The notes: generated by a model from the letters alone, not told the origin. Shown: positions 14,394 through 21,993, numbered from the stretch's first letter. The stretch is 30,200 nucleotides of DNA from Clostridia bacterium (GCA_900757905.1 CAAEPN010000240.1:1-30200); one strand, 5' to 3'. A program made the numbers and translations.

Positions 14394-15131
14394 TTACAGC
14401 CTCCGGATGTGGAAACCGCCGTCCACGTCGATCGATTGTCCCGTCACATACGGCAGACTTCCGTCTGCAAGTGCAAGAACGGCTTTTGCAATATCCTCCG
14501 GCTTGCCCCAACGCTTGATCGGCAATAGGCCGCCGTCGATGAGTGCGTCATATTTGCCTTTGACGGTAGCTGTCATGCCGGTTGCGATAATGCCCGGACG
14601 AATCTCGTTTACCGGAATGCCGTATTCGGCAAGGCGGTCGGCAAAAAGTGCGGTAATCATGGAAACACCGGCCTTGGAAATGCAATATTCGCCGCGGCTG
14701 GTGGAGCTGGTATACGCAGACATAGAAGAAATATTGACAATGCTTTTCTTATCCGACGGATTTTCTATCATGACCTTTGCCACAGCCTGCGTCAAAAACA
14801 GTGTGCCTTTGGTGTTGATGTTCATGACAAAATCGTAGCTTTCCTCGGTCATTTCGAGAAGGTCGCCGCGAACCTTTGGCGCTACGCCTGCAACGTTGAC
14901 AAGAGTATCGATCTTTCCGTACTTATCGACAGCGGTTTTGATATAGTTTTCGCGGCTGGCTTTATCGGAAAGGTCGCCTGTAAAATAGGTGAAATCTTCA
15001 TTTTCAAACGGCGAAAGCGGCGCAACGTTCATACCGACAACAGCAAATCCGTTTTCTAAAAACAGGCGTGCGACCGCGCCTCCGATTCCTCCGGCCACAC
15101 CCGTGACAAGCGCTATTTTCTTATTTTCCAT
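14394..15131 (-). CDS. Short-chain dehydrogenase/reductase
   Basis: A 245-residue classical SDR, probably cytoplasmic and NAD(P)-dependent, oxidising or reducing a hydroxyl/keto group. The cofactor motif TGVAGGIG is at 10-17 and NVAG at 79-82. The catalytic residues are Ser136, Tyr149 and Lys153 (YCISK). The C-terminal VTGQSIDVDGGF is typical of FabG-like members, but FabG-like sequence does not imply fatty-acid synthesis here. AAGGAG precedes the ATG, 5 nt downstream of the preceding stop. Its place between an ene-reductase-like gene and a flavoprotein suggests a dedicated oxidoreductive pathway on one substrate. Confidence 0.9.
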   Translation of the reverse strand: MENKKIALVTGVAGGIGGAVARLFLENGFAVVGMNVAPLSPFENEDFTYFTGDLSDKASRENYIKTAVDKYGKIDTLVNVAGVAPKVRGDLLEMTEESYDFVMNINTKGTLFLTQAVAKVMIENPSDKKSIVNISSMSAYTSSTSRGEYCISKAGVSMITALFADRLAEYGIPVNEIRPGIIATGMTATVKGKYDALIDGGLLPIKRWGKPEDIAKAVLALADGSLPYVTGQSIDVDGGFHIRRL

Positions 15132-15136
15132 TGTTC

Positions 15137-16456
15137 TTACTCCTTACACAGTTTATTGTAGATAGGCAAATATACGTCCTTATCCCGAATCACGCAGCCC
15201 GGTGTTCCGCCGCTCTTGCGCATGATCTCGGTGCATTTGGAGCAGCAGATGCAGATCTTATTCTTATCCATGCCGCCATGTTCCAGAATATCGCGCGCAA
15301 AATCGGGATAGGCAAAAATGGTTCGTCCGAAACCGGCAAAATCAAAAGCGTCGTTTTCGATATACGCCGCCGTCACATGCGGTGCGCAAACGCCCAAAAA
15401 GGAAACAGCCGACGAGATAAGCGCCATGCCTGGCACGGCCTTTTTCAGTTCTGCCGTTCCGTCAAGCACGCGCTTTACGCCGAGAAGCGGATGCTCCGGC
15501 GGTTCATATGCGCCGTGCGAGAACGGACGGTTGACATGCGGATTAAAATAGGGATTTCCCATGGTGATGTTGAGAATGCGCACACCGTAATCATATAAAA
15601 GCTGTATCAGCTTTTTCGGCTCGGTAAGATCCACATCAATGCTGCCGTCTGTCGGCACACCGAAGCCATACGGATACGGGAAGCCGTCGTAGGCATTGAG
15701 GCGCGATGACACGATAAAATCGTGTCCAACCGAAGCAAGCGCTCCCTGCACCGCTTCACGAAGAAGGCGTGTGCGGTTCTCAAAGCTGCCGCCGTAACGA
15801 CCCTTGCGCTCATAAGCAGACAGCAGCTCACAGTTTAAATATCGGTGACAGCACTTGATATCCACGCCGTCGAAGCCAGCCTTTTCGGCAAGAAGCGCGC
15901 CTTTAACGAGCGCTTCACCGACGCGGTCGAGATAATCGTCGGTAACAATGCGGTCAGGCGAGATCGGTGCGTCCTTTTCGAAGATCGGGTTGTTATATGC
16001 AATCAGCGGTTCGGGAAAACCGTGCGGCTTGGAATAACGTCCGGAGTGGGTCGCCTGCATGAAAATGACCGGCTCATAGCCGTTTGTTTTCATGGCCGTT
16101 TGGCGAATGTCCTCGACAATGCGCTTGAAGGCGTCCAAATTGTTTTCGTTTATGTATAACTGGCGCGGATTGGCACGCGCCTCCTCCATAACGGCAGTCG
16201 CTTCAAACCAAATAACGCCTGCGCCGCCTTCGGCAAAACGGCGGTAACGGCGTTTTGTCAGTTCGTCCGGTTCACCGGAAGCCGTTCCGTCGCAGCCCTC
16301 CATAGCTTGGCAGGCAAGACGGTTGGAAAAACGGTGTTTTCCGAGTGAAAACGGCTCTGCAAGGGCGCTTATGCTGTCCGAATACGGCAGGGTTGCGGCA
16401 AGCTCGCTGTTTTGCGAAAGAAACTCTTCTTTGCTCAAATAAACGCTGTGTTTCAC
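15137..16456 (-). CDS. Old Yellow Enzyme-like NADH:flavin oxidoreductase with Fe-S cysteines, lacking the C-terminal domains
   Basis: A 439-residue FMN TIM-barrel protein related to the N-terminal part of 2,4-dienoyl-CoA reductase, which reduces activated C=C bonds. RYGGSFENR (220-228) and the CCHRYL segment (202-207) match the family. A cysteine cluster after the barrel, Cys402, Cys405, Cys408 and Cys421, fits the [4Fe-4S] site, and Cys404 is extra. The usual FAD and NAD(P)H domains, about 230 residues, are absent. The protein ends naturally at a stop 5 nt before the SDR start, so electrons may come from another protein such as the flavoprotein two genes downstream. Translation starts at GTG 16456 behind GGAGGA. 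It is the first gene of the six-gene operon. Confidence 0.88.
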   Translation of the reverse strand: MKHSVYLSKEEFLSQNSELAATLPYSDSISALAEPFSLGKHRFSNRLACQAMEGCDGTASGEPDELTKRRYRRFAEGGAGVIWFEATAVMEEARANPRQLYINENNLDAFKRIVEDIRQTAMKTNGYEPVIFMQATHSGRYSKPHGFPEPLIAYNNPIFEKDAPISPDRIVTDDYLDRVGEALVKGALLAEKAGFDGVDIKCCHRYLNCELLSAYERKGRYGGSFENRTRLLREAVQGALASVGHDFIVSSRLNAYDGFPYPYGFGVPTDGSIDVDLTEPKKLIQLLYDYGVRILNITMGNPYFNPHVNRPFSHGAYEPPEHPLLGVKRVLDGTAELKKAVPGMALISSAVSFLGVCAPHVTAAYIENDAFDFAGFGRTIFAYPDFARDILEHGGMDKNKICICCSKCTEIMRKSGGTPGCVIRDKDVYLPIYNKLCKE

Positions 16457-16479
16457 AGATATTCCTCCATTCTGCCGTT

Positions 16480-16485
16480 ATTGTA
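16480..16485 (-). promoter_or_regulatory. Candidate -10 of the six-gene operon
   Basis: On the minus strand TACAAT is preceded by TGG, an extended -10, 24 nt upstream of the GTG start. I see no good -35 at 16-18 bp, which fits a promoter that needs an activator such as the divergent AraC-family protein. Confidence 0.5.
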
Positions 16486-16537
16486 CCACAACCGAAAAAA
16501 AAGTGTTATAAAGGACGCGCTTTTCGTTATGTAAATC

Positions 16538-16566
16538 TTGCATTTTTAGAAAAGTTATGCTATACT
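16538..16566 (+). promoter_or_regulatory. Promoter of the AraC-family gene
   Basis: TTGCAT (16538-16543) and TATACT (16561-16566) are 17 bp apart, with TG at 16558-16559. Transcription would begin near 16573, so the mRNA leader is only about 11 nt and begins at the ribosome binding site itself. Confidence 0.7.
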
Positions 16567-16583
16567 TCTTACAGGTGATATCT

Positions 16584-17387
16584 ATGGAAAATCTTTTGCA
16601 TTCGTTCTATTTTGCCGACACGAATAAACCGGCCTTAGCGCACTACCACGACTGTCATCAGATCTTGTTTGTGACAAGCGGCACGTCGCGCCTCCGCTTA
16701 AACGGGCGCGAACAGACGATACACGCCGGAAATATCCTCCTTATCAGCCGCTTTGAGGAACACTCCATTTTCGGTGCAAGTACCGACTATAAACGCTATA
16801 TTCTTCGCATCCGGCCGCACGCAAAATACACGGATAACCCTAAACTATATTCCCTTCTCTTCAACCGTCCCGAACATTTCAATAATATTTTGCAGGCCGG
16901 ATCGGATTTTGAGGATATCCGATACCTTTTTGACCGGCTGTTACGCGAATATACATCGGAAAACGAAATGAAAGACGAAATGCTTGAGCTTATGTTAAAC
17001 GAGCTTTTGGTGTTTATATACCGCCATGCAGCGCTTACCAATACGACGGTTGACGCGGCAACTTTTGAGATCATCTCGAAAGTGCAGGAGCTGCTGTCAT
17101 CGGAATTCCGGGAAAGCTATTCGCTAAAGGAGCTGTCTGCGCGTTTTTGCGTAAGCCAATCGTTTTTATCGCACAATTTTAAAAAAGTGACCGGTGTGTC
17201 GGTCATGGAGTTTTTACTGTCCTGCCGCCTTGCCGAAGCAAAAAAAATGTTAGTAAAAACAGACGAGCCAGTCGGAAAAATCGTAGAACTGTGCGGTTTT
17301 TCGGATTTCAGCAACTTTTGCCGAATCTTTAAAAAAAGTACGGGAATGACGCCGGGTGGCTATGCGGCGCACTATAGATCACGCTAA
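16584..17387 (+). CDS. AraC-family transcriptional regulator
   Basis: A 267-residue regulator with an N-terminal cupin-like sensor (about 15-95, HYHDCHQILFV) and a C-terminal double helix-turn-helix (about 165-265). The second helix signature is GFSDFSNFCRIFKKSTGMTP. The ATG at 16584 is preferred because AGGTGA (16573-16578) lies 5 nt upstream. An in-frame ATG at 16557 falls inside the -10 region. The gene is divergent from the six-gene operon, separated by 127 bp, so the natural inference is a ligand-responsive activator of that operon. The ligand would probably be the operon's sugar-like substrate. No repeated operator half-sites were clear by eye in the shared region. Confidence 0.9.
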   Translation: MENLLHSFYFADTNKPALAHYHDCHQILFVTSGTSRLRLNGREQTIHAGNILLISRFEEHSIFGASTDYKRYILRIRPHAKYTDNPKLYSLLFNRPEHFNNILQAGSDFEDIRYLFDRLLREYTSENEMKDEMLELMLNELLVFIYRHAALTNTTVDAATFEIISKVQELLSSEFRESYSLKELSARFCVSQSFLSHNFKKVTGVSVMEFLLSCRLAEAKKMLVKTDEPVGKIVELCGFSDFSNFCRIFKKSTGMTPGGYAAHYRSR

Positions 17388-17424
17388 ACAGAGCCGGAAA
17401 TGTGACTCATTTCCGGCTCTGTTT
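17386..17424. terminator. Bidirectional terminator between AraC and antiporter genes
   Basis: AAACAGAGCCGGAAATG (17386-17402) pairs perfectly with CATTTCCGGCTCTGTTT (17408-17424) around a 5-nt loop. It overlaps the AraC stop and abuts the antiporter stop. The T-run is stronger on the plus strand. Confidence 0.88.
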
Positions 17425-18603
17425 TTAGCTTCTGTCAAGCAGCTTTTTATAGGTCTTATCAATCAAAAGCGCTCCGAGTGGCGCGGTAAGGAGAATGGCA
17501 ATCACCGCCGCCGTAAGCACCGTTTCGCCGCAGGCAAGCCCAAGCGCAAGCGGAATGCCGCCGATAGCCGCCTGAACGGTCGCTTTGGGCGTATATGCAA
17601 GCATACAAAACAGACGCTCTTTCAAATTCAGACTTGTTTTGACTAAGCATACAAATACGCCGACCATGCGGAAAAGCAAGACGAAAAGAATCAGAATAAC
17701 CGTTGATATTCCGGCTTTTGCCGCATACGGAAGGTTGACGCACGCGCCAACCAAGACAAATAAGAAGATCTCCGCCGCAACCCACAGCTTATTGAACCGT
17801 GCAGACAGGCGTTCTGCCGCCATCGGCCGGATCTTTTGCACGGCAATGCCGATACTCATAACGGCAATTAACGCGGAGAACGGAACTTTTTCACCAAATG
17901 TATCCTCAAATGCTACCAAAAAGGAAGCGGCGCACAAAAACAGAAGCAGCTTTTCGGTATCGCGAATGTGTACTTTTTCAAACAGTTTGCCAAGTAAACA
18001 GCCGATTCCAAGCCCGGCTGCCACGCCAAGCATGACCGAAACCGGAATCGTTGCAAGGCTGAATGCGGAAAAGGTACCGTTTTTTTCAAGGCCGGTAAAA
18101 GTCGAAAACATCACGATGACAAACACATCGTCCACCGACGCGCCGGCAAGCAAAAGCTGCGGAATTCCCTTGTCTGTGCCATACCCCTCCTCCGAAAGCT
18201 TCAGCATTTTCGGCACAATAACGGCTGGCGATACCGCGCCTATCACAGCGCCCAGAATAAGCGCCTCCATAAGCCGGATATGCAAAAATAGCGGTGCGAG
18301 CAGCGCCATACCGAGTATTTCAAAGCAGGCCGGAACAAAGCACATAAGTATCGCCGGCCGGCCTACCCTTTTAAGCGCGCCAAGGTCGAGCGAAAGACCG
18401 GCGCGTGTAAGGATGATTATGAGCGCAATTTTACGAAGCTCCGGAGAAATATCGAGAATACTTCTATCGATAAGGTCAAGCGCATACGGCCCGATGGCGA
18501 TTCCCACGGCAAGCATGCCGATAAGTGGCGGCATGCGGAGCTTTTTGCAAAGCGACGCGGCAAGAAGCGCTGACAACAGCATGATTCCGAGACTGAAAAA
18601 CAT
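17425..18603 (-). CDS. CPA-family cation/proton antiporter, fluoride-riboswitch controlled
   Basis: A 392-residue integral membrane antiporter with about 12 hydrophobic segments. The ion-binding acidic pair Asp158-Asp159 lies in an ASVDDVFVIV segment, and TPKATVQAAIGG near the C-terminus is a conserved family motif. No TrkA-N or TrkA-C regulatory domain follows the membrane part. AGGAGG precedes the ATG. The leader holds a probable fluoride aptamer with an intrinsic terminator. Sodium/proton antiporters are among the gene classes known downstream of fluoride riboswitches, along with crcB and CLC-F. The product therefore probably helps cope with fluoride or the ion and pH imbalance it causes. 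The exact ion is unknown. Confidence 0.88.
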   Translation of the reverse strand: MFFSLGIMLLSALLAASLCKKLRMPPLIGMLAVGIAIGPYALDLIDRSILDISPELRKIALIIILTRAGLSLDLGALKRVGRPAILMCFVPACFEILGMALLAPLFLHIRLMEALILGAVIGAVSPAVIVPKMLKLSEEGYGTDKGIPQLLLAGASVDDVFVIVMFSTFTGLEKNGTFSAFSLATIPVSVMLGVAAGLGIGCLLGKLFEKVHIRDTEKLLLFLCAASFLVAFEDTFGEKVPFSALIAVMSIGIAVQKIRPMAAERLSARFNKLWVAAEIFLFVLVGACVNLPYAAKAGISTVILILFVLLFRMVGVFVCLVKTSLNLKERLFCMLAYTPKATVQAAIGGIPLALGLACGETVLTAAVIAILLTAPLGALLIDKTYKKLLDRS

Positions 18604-18631
18604 ATAAAATCCTCCTAAATTATGCGGAAAT

Positions 18632-18678
18632 AAAAAAAGCTGACAACTTCCGCATATAAAATGCAGAAGTCATCAGCT
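18632..18678 (-). terminator. Riboswitch-linked intrinsic terminator
   Basis: In the minus-strand RNA, AGCTGA-TG-ACTTCTGCAT pairs with ATGCGGAAGT-TG-TCAGCT (one G-U pair and one TG/TG internal loop), followed by seven T residues (18631-18637 region). The 5' arm contains ACTTC, the strand that forms the aptamer pseudoknot, so ligand binding and termination are mutually exclusive. It is also the only terminator visible after groEL. Confidence 0.88.
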
Positions 18679-18724
18679 TATTAAGCGGTTTTAGCAAACG
18701 CTACGGGAGAACTTCATTCCCGGA
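18663..18724 (-). promoter_or_regulatory. Fluoride riboswitch (crcB motif) aptamer
   Basis: The minus-strand RNA has the parts of the fluoride aptamer in order. A stem CGGGA/TCCCG closes a loop beginning ATGAAGTTC, next comes AAACCGCTT, then a short stem GCTT-AAT-AAGC, then TGATGACTTCTGC. The loop GAAGT (18711-18715) is complementary to the 3' ACTTC (18666-18670), giving the characteristic pseudoknot. The same segments in known examples use GGAGT/ACTCC, so the pairing is kept while the bases differ. A small hairpin TAGC-GTTT-GCTA is inserted in the junction. A terminator that captures ACTTC follows, as in on-switches of this class. The call is by eye, without a covariance-model score. Confidence 0.85.
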
Positions 18725-18743
18725 TATCGCTTTCGCGTTTTTA

Positions 18744-20366
18744 TTAATACATGCCCGGAGCGGGAGCAGCCGGAGCAGCAGCCGGCGGTTCCGGCTTATC
18801 GGCAACAAGAGCTTCCGTGGTGAGGATCATCGAAGCAACCGACGCTGCGTTCTGAAGAGCGCTTCTCGAAACCTTGGTCGGGTCAACGATACCGGCTTCC
18901 ATCATATCGACGAACGTATCGTTGTAAGCGTCGTAGCCGTAGCCGGCCTTGCCGCTGTTCAAAATCTTGTCAAGGATGACGGAGCCGTCTTTGCCGGCGT
19001 TGAATGCGATCTGACGAATCGGTTCTTCGAGAGCCTTAACGACGATAGCAACACCTGTCTTTTCGTCGCCCTCGGTCTCATCAAGCAGCTTTGCAACATT
19101 CGGAAGAATGTTGGCAAATGCCGTGCCGCCGCCCGGTACGATACCCTCTTCCACAGCCGCCTTGGTGGCGTTGAGGGCGTCCTCAATGCGGAGCTTCTTT
19201 TCTTTCATTTCGGTTTCGGTAGCAGCACCGACCTTGATAACGGCTACGCCGCCGGAAAGCTTTGCAAGTCTTTCCTGCAATTTTTCCTTATCAAATTCGG
19301 AAGTGGTGGTTTCGATAGCCGCTTTGATCTGACCGATTCTTGCTTTAATCTTTTCGGAATCGCCCGCACCGCCGACGATAATGGTGTTTTCCTTGTTGAC
19401 CTTGACCTGACGAGCCTTACCGAGCTGTTCAAGCGTGGTATCTTTTAATTCAAGACCGAGGTCGGACGAAATAACTTCGCCGCCGGTCAGGATTGCGATA
19501 TCGGTAAGCATTTCCTTACGTCTGTCGCCAAAGCCCGGAGCTTTAACGGCAACGCAGGTAAACGTACCTCTCAACTTGTTGACAAGCAGAGTCGAAAGTG
19601 CTTCGCCTTCGATATCTTCCGCGATGATAACGAGCTTCTTGCCGGACTGAACGAGCTGTTCGAGAAGCGGCAGGATATCCTGAATGTTGGAAATCTTCTT
19701 ATCGGTAATGAGAAGAAGTGCGTCATCGATAACAGCTTCCATTTTATCGGTATCGGTAACCATGTACGGCGAAATGTAGCCGCGGTCAAACTGCATACCT
19801 TCGACGACTTCGCAGTATGTTTCAGCGGATTTGGATTCTTCAACCGTAATAACGCCGTCCGAAGTAACCTTTTCCATTGCGTCGGCAATTAACTTACCGA
19901 TCACTTCGTCTGCAGAGGAAACAGCGCCGACACGAGCGATATCGCCCGAACCGTTGACCTTCTTGGAAATATCTTTAAGAGATTCGACCGCTTTGTTAAC
20001 GGCTTTCTGAATACCCTTTCTGACAATCATGGGATTAGCGCCGGCCGCAACGTTCTTCATGCCTTCTCTGACAAAAGCCTGAGCAAGAAGAATTGCGGTG
20101 GTCGTACCGTCGCCGGCTGCGTCGTTGGTCTTGGTAGCAACTTCCTTCAAGAGCTGTGCGCCCATGTTTTCCATCGGGTCTTCCAAATCGACTTCTTTTG
20201 CAATGGTAACACCGTCATTAGTGATGAGCGGCGCACCGAATTTTTTATCCAAAACAACGTTTCTGCCCTTCGGGCCAAGCGTTACTTTTACAGTGTCCGC
20301 AACTGCGTCCACACCTTTTTTCAAAGCATTTCTTGCGTCAATGCCGTATGCAAGTTCCTTAGACAT
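18744..20366 (-). CDS. groEL: Chaperonin GroEL
   Basis: The 540-residue 60-kDa chaperonin subunit, assembling with GroES to fold cytoplasmic proteins with ATP. The N-terminus KELAYGIDARNALKKGVD, the ATP-binding GDGTTTA and the VEEGIVPGGG segment are characteristic. The C-terminus is alanine/proline rich and ends PGMY, in place of the GGM repeats of E. coli GroEL. AGGAGG lies upstream of the ATG, 25 nt after groES. It is controlled with groES by the CIRCE element. No separate terminator follows. The downstream terminator belongs to the fluoride riboswitch of the antiporter gene. Confidence 0.98.
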   Translation of the reverse strand: MSKELAYGIDARNALKKGVDAVADTVKVTLGPKGRNVVLDKKFGAPLITNDGVTIAKEVDLEDPMENMGAQLLKEVATKTNDAAGDGTTTAILLAQAFVREGMKNVAAGANPMIVRKGIQKAVNKAVESLKDISKKVNGSGDIARVGAVSSADEVIGKLIADAMEKVTSDGVITVEESKSAETYCEVVEGMQFDRGYISPYMVTDTDKMEAVIDDALLLITDKKISNIQDILPLLEQLVQSGKKLVIIAEDIEGEALSTLLVNKLRGTFTCVAVKAPGFGDRRKEMLTDIAILTGGEVISSDLGLELKDTTLEQLGKARQVKVNKENTIIVGGAGDSEKIKARIGQIKAAIETTTSEFDKEKLQERLAKLSGGVAVIKVGAATETEMKEKKLRIEDALNATKAAVEEGIVPGGGTAFANILPNVAKLLDETEGDEKTGVAIVVKALEEPIRQIAFNAGKDGSVILDKILNSGKAGYGYDAYNDTFVDMMEAGIVDPTKVSRSALQNAASVASMILTTEALVADKPEPPAAAPAAPAPGMY

Positions 20367-20391
20367 AACAATTACCTCCTGTGTTACCGGA

Positions 20392-20679
20392 TTAGTCTTC
20401 TACGACTGCGAGAATATCGCTCTGTCTTACAACAGAATATTCAACGCCGTCAAGCTTGACTTCCGTGCCGGAATATTTGCTGGTGATGACCTTATCACCC
20501 TTTTTCACCGTCATAACGACTTCTTTGCCGTCTACCATGCCGCCGGGACCAACTTCGATAACTTCGGCAATGCTCGGCTTTTCTTGTGCCGACGCGGTAA
20601 GGATAATGCCGCCCTTGGTGGTTTCTTCTGCTTCGAGAGCTTTAATAACAACTCTGTCGGAAAGAGGTTTTAATTTCAT
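20392..20679 (-). CDS. groES: Co-chaperonin GroES
   Basis: The 95-residue co-chaperonin that caps the GroEL ring. The N-terminus MKLKPLSDRVVIK, the mobile-loop region TTKGGIILTASAQEKP and the VGPGGMVDGK segment are typical, and the length is normal. AGGAGG lies upstream of the ATG. It is the first gene of the groESL operon, with promoter and CIRCE directly upstream. Confidence 0.98.
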   Translation of the reverse strand: MKLKPLSDRVVIKALEAEETTKGGIILTASAQEKPSIAEVIEVGPGGMVDGKEVVMTVKKGDKVITSKYSGTEVKLDGVEYSVVRQSDILAVVED

Positions 20680-20719
20680 TTTTTATTCCTCCTAAATGTT
20701 GATTACGTTTTGAATTTGT

Positions 20720-20746
20720 TTAGCACTCAAAATCATCAAGTGCTAA
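20720..20746 (-). promoter_or_regulatory. CIRCE element (HrcA operator)
   Basis: In groES orientation the site is TTAGCACTT-N9-GAGTGCTAA, the CIRCE inverted repeat with one mismatch (T for C) in the last base of the left arm. It lies between the promoter and groES, in the transcribed leader, which is standard for HrcA heat-shock repression. hrcA is not in the window. Confidence 0.96.
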
Positions 20747-20758
20747 CCTACATTGTGT

Positions 20759-20787
20759 ATTGTATACCTATTGGTAGAAAAAATCAA
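20759..20787 (-). promoter_or_regulatory. groESL promoter
   Basis: On the minus strand TTGATT (20782-20787) and TACAAT (20759-20764) are 17 bp apart. Transcription would begin near 20752, immediately before the CIRCE element. Confidence 0.8.
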
Positions 20788-20859
20788 GTATTTTTTCCAA
20801 TATTAACATTTATTTAACATTTATTTTGGCACTTCTCAAATCTGTCCGCCAAAACAGTT

Positions 20860-21993
20860 TTACAACTCTACTATATGCTCTTCCAGTACTTCATGAGCGG
20901 AATTTGTAAAGCAGACCTTTGCTTTTTTGTCCGAAAGCGTGACGGCGCAGCCGACAAAATCGATGTTTTTCTTAGTTTCGGGATCATTGATCTCTCTTGA
21001 ACCCACGACGACTGTGCAAACCTGTCCCTTATCGTCAAGTTTGCCGCCTATCGGCGAAATCTCGGTCGTATGCAAGTGTCCCGATAAGAAAAGCTCCGGC
21101 TTTACGTTGTCGCCGAGCAGCTTCAGCCATTCCGAAAAGAGAGGCTGTTCGATATCAAACGGCGCAGGAATCGTCAAAGAAAACGGATTATGGACGATAA
21201 CAAGGCGGTGTTCTACGCCATCGGCAAGATATTCATTCTTGGCGTCGGCGATGATCTTCTTCAAATATTCGGTCTCCTCCAGGCGAAACTCATGGCAGCA
21301 GACGGTGTGTCCGTATTCGGCATGGTCGTCGGTTTTATCCTCGCCGCAGTCCATAAGAATGCCCCAAATCGAGCCGACGCGGAAGGTATAGTAGGAATGG
21401 CCGTTTTCGGTAGGCGTATAGTCGGCGATATTCTCGGCATAGAAACCGCGCGTATCGTGGTTGCCGCGCGAAAAGAGACAGGTACGCGTGCCATGGGTTG
21501 CGGCTTCGCAAAGCTCAAAAATCAAATCGAAGTTTTCGACTTTTCCGCTGTGGTCGGGTACGTCGCCGTTTAAGATGAACAGATCGAGGTCATCTCCGAA
21601 GTAGGTGGCCGTCTTGCTCGGCATATCGAATTTGCCGTGCGTATCGGAAAGATGATAGATTTTGATATCGCCCGAAGCCGGGACAGGACGGAACGAATAG
21701 GTTGCCGAAACAGGCTCTTCGGTTTCCGCAAAATACGGCTTGCGGTCGATGATCTTGCGGTAGGTCACCGTATATTCACCGGCCTTATCCAAAACGCTTG
21801 TCGGAACATTGACGCGGTGCATACGCGTGGACGAGCGGACAATGCCGTTGGAATGGTCATAATAGTTTTTGCCGTCGACAGTCACCCAGAAAAGCAAGTC
21901 GCTTTTGACGGGAACCATGATCTGATAGTCGTTTTTGACGGCAAAGACCGCCGGACAGGTTTTGAATTCCGGAAGAAGAACCGGAGAAGTCAT
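20860..21993 (-). CDS. Calcineurin-like metallophosphoesterase
   Basis: A 377-residue two-metal phosphoesterase. Residues about 1-105 form a beta-rich, Ig/fibronectin-like N-terminal domain. The catalytic domain follows with the full metal-ligand series: Asp117-x-His119 (DTH), Gly143-Asp144, Gly177-Asn-His-Asp180, His268, and Gly305-His-Leu-His308. No signal peptide or membrane segment is visible, so it is probably cytoplasmic. AAGGAG precedes the ATG, 24 nt after the PHP gene. The substrate, a phosphomonoester or phosphodiester, is unknown. It closes the minus-strand gene block. A 7-bp TTTTGGC/GCCAAAA repeat follows, without a T-tract. Confidence 0.87.
   Translation of the reverse strand: MTSPVLLPEFKTCPAVFAVKNDYQIMVPVKSDLLFWVTVDGKNYYDHSNGIVRSSTRMHRVNVPTSVLDKAGEYTVTYRKIIDRKPYFAETEEPVSATYSFRPVPASGDIKIYHLSDTHGKFDMPSKTATYFGDDLDLFILNGDVPDHSGKVENFDLIFELCEAATHGTRTCLFSRGNHDTRGFYAENIADYTPTENGHSYYTFRVGSIWGILMDCGEDKTDDHAEYGHTVCCHEFRLEETEYLKKIIADAKNEYLADGVEHRLVIVHNPFSLTIPAPFDIEQPLFSEWLKLLGDNVKPELFLSGHLHTTEISPIGGKLDDKGQVCTVVVGSREINDPETKKNIDFVGCAVTLSDKKAKVCFTNSAHEVLEEHIVEL

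Noticed and set aside
17585..18607. 340-codon plus-strand ORF antisense to the antiporter
   Set aside because: It is low in family-like motifs, rich in Ser/Arg/Pro, has no ribosome site, and mirrors a clear membrane antiporter on the other strand.
18604..18743. c-di-AMP (ydaO) riboswitch, suggested by CGCTTAAT before an ion transporter
   Set aside because: The region is too short and lacks the GGGGAACC-type core. All conserved parts fit the fluoride aptamer better.
20824..20854. TTTTGGC/GCCAAAA repeat as terminator of the metallophosphoesterase unit
   Set aside because: The stem is only 7 bp with a 17-nt loop and no T-tract, so I do not list it as a terminator.
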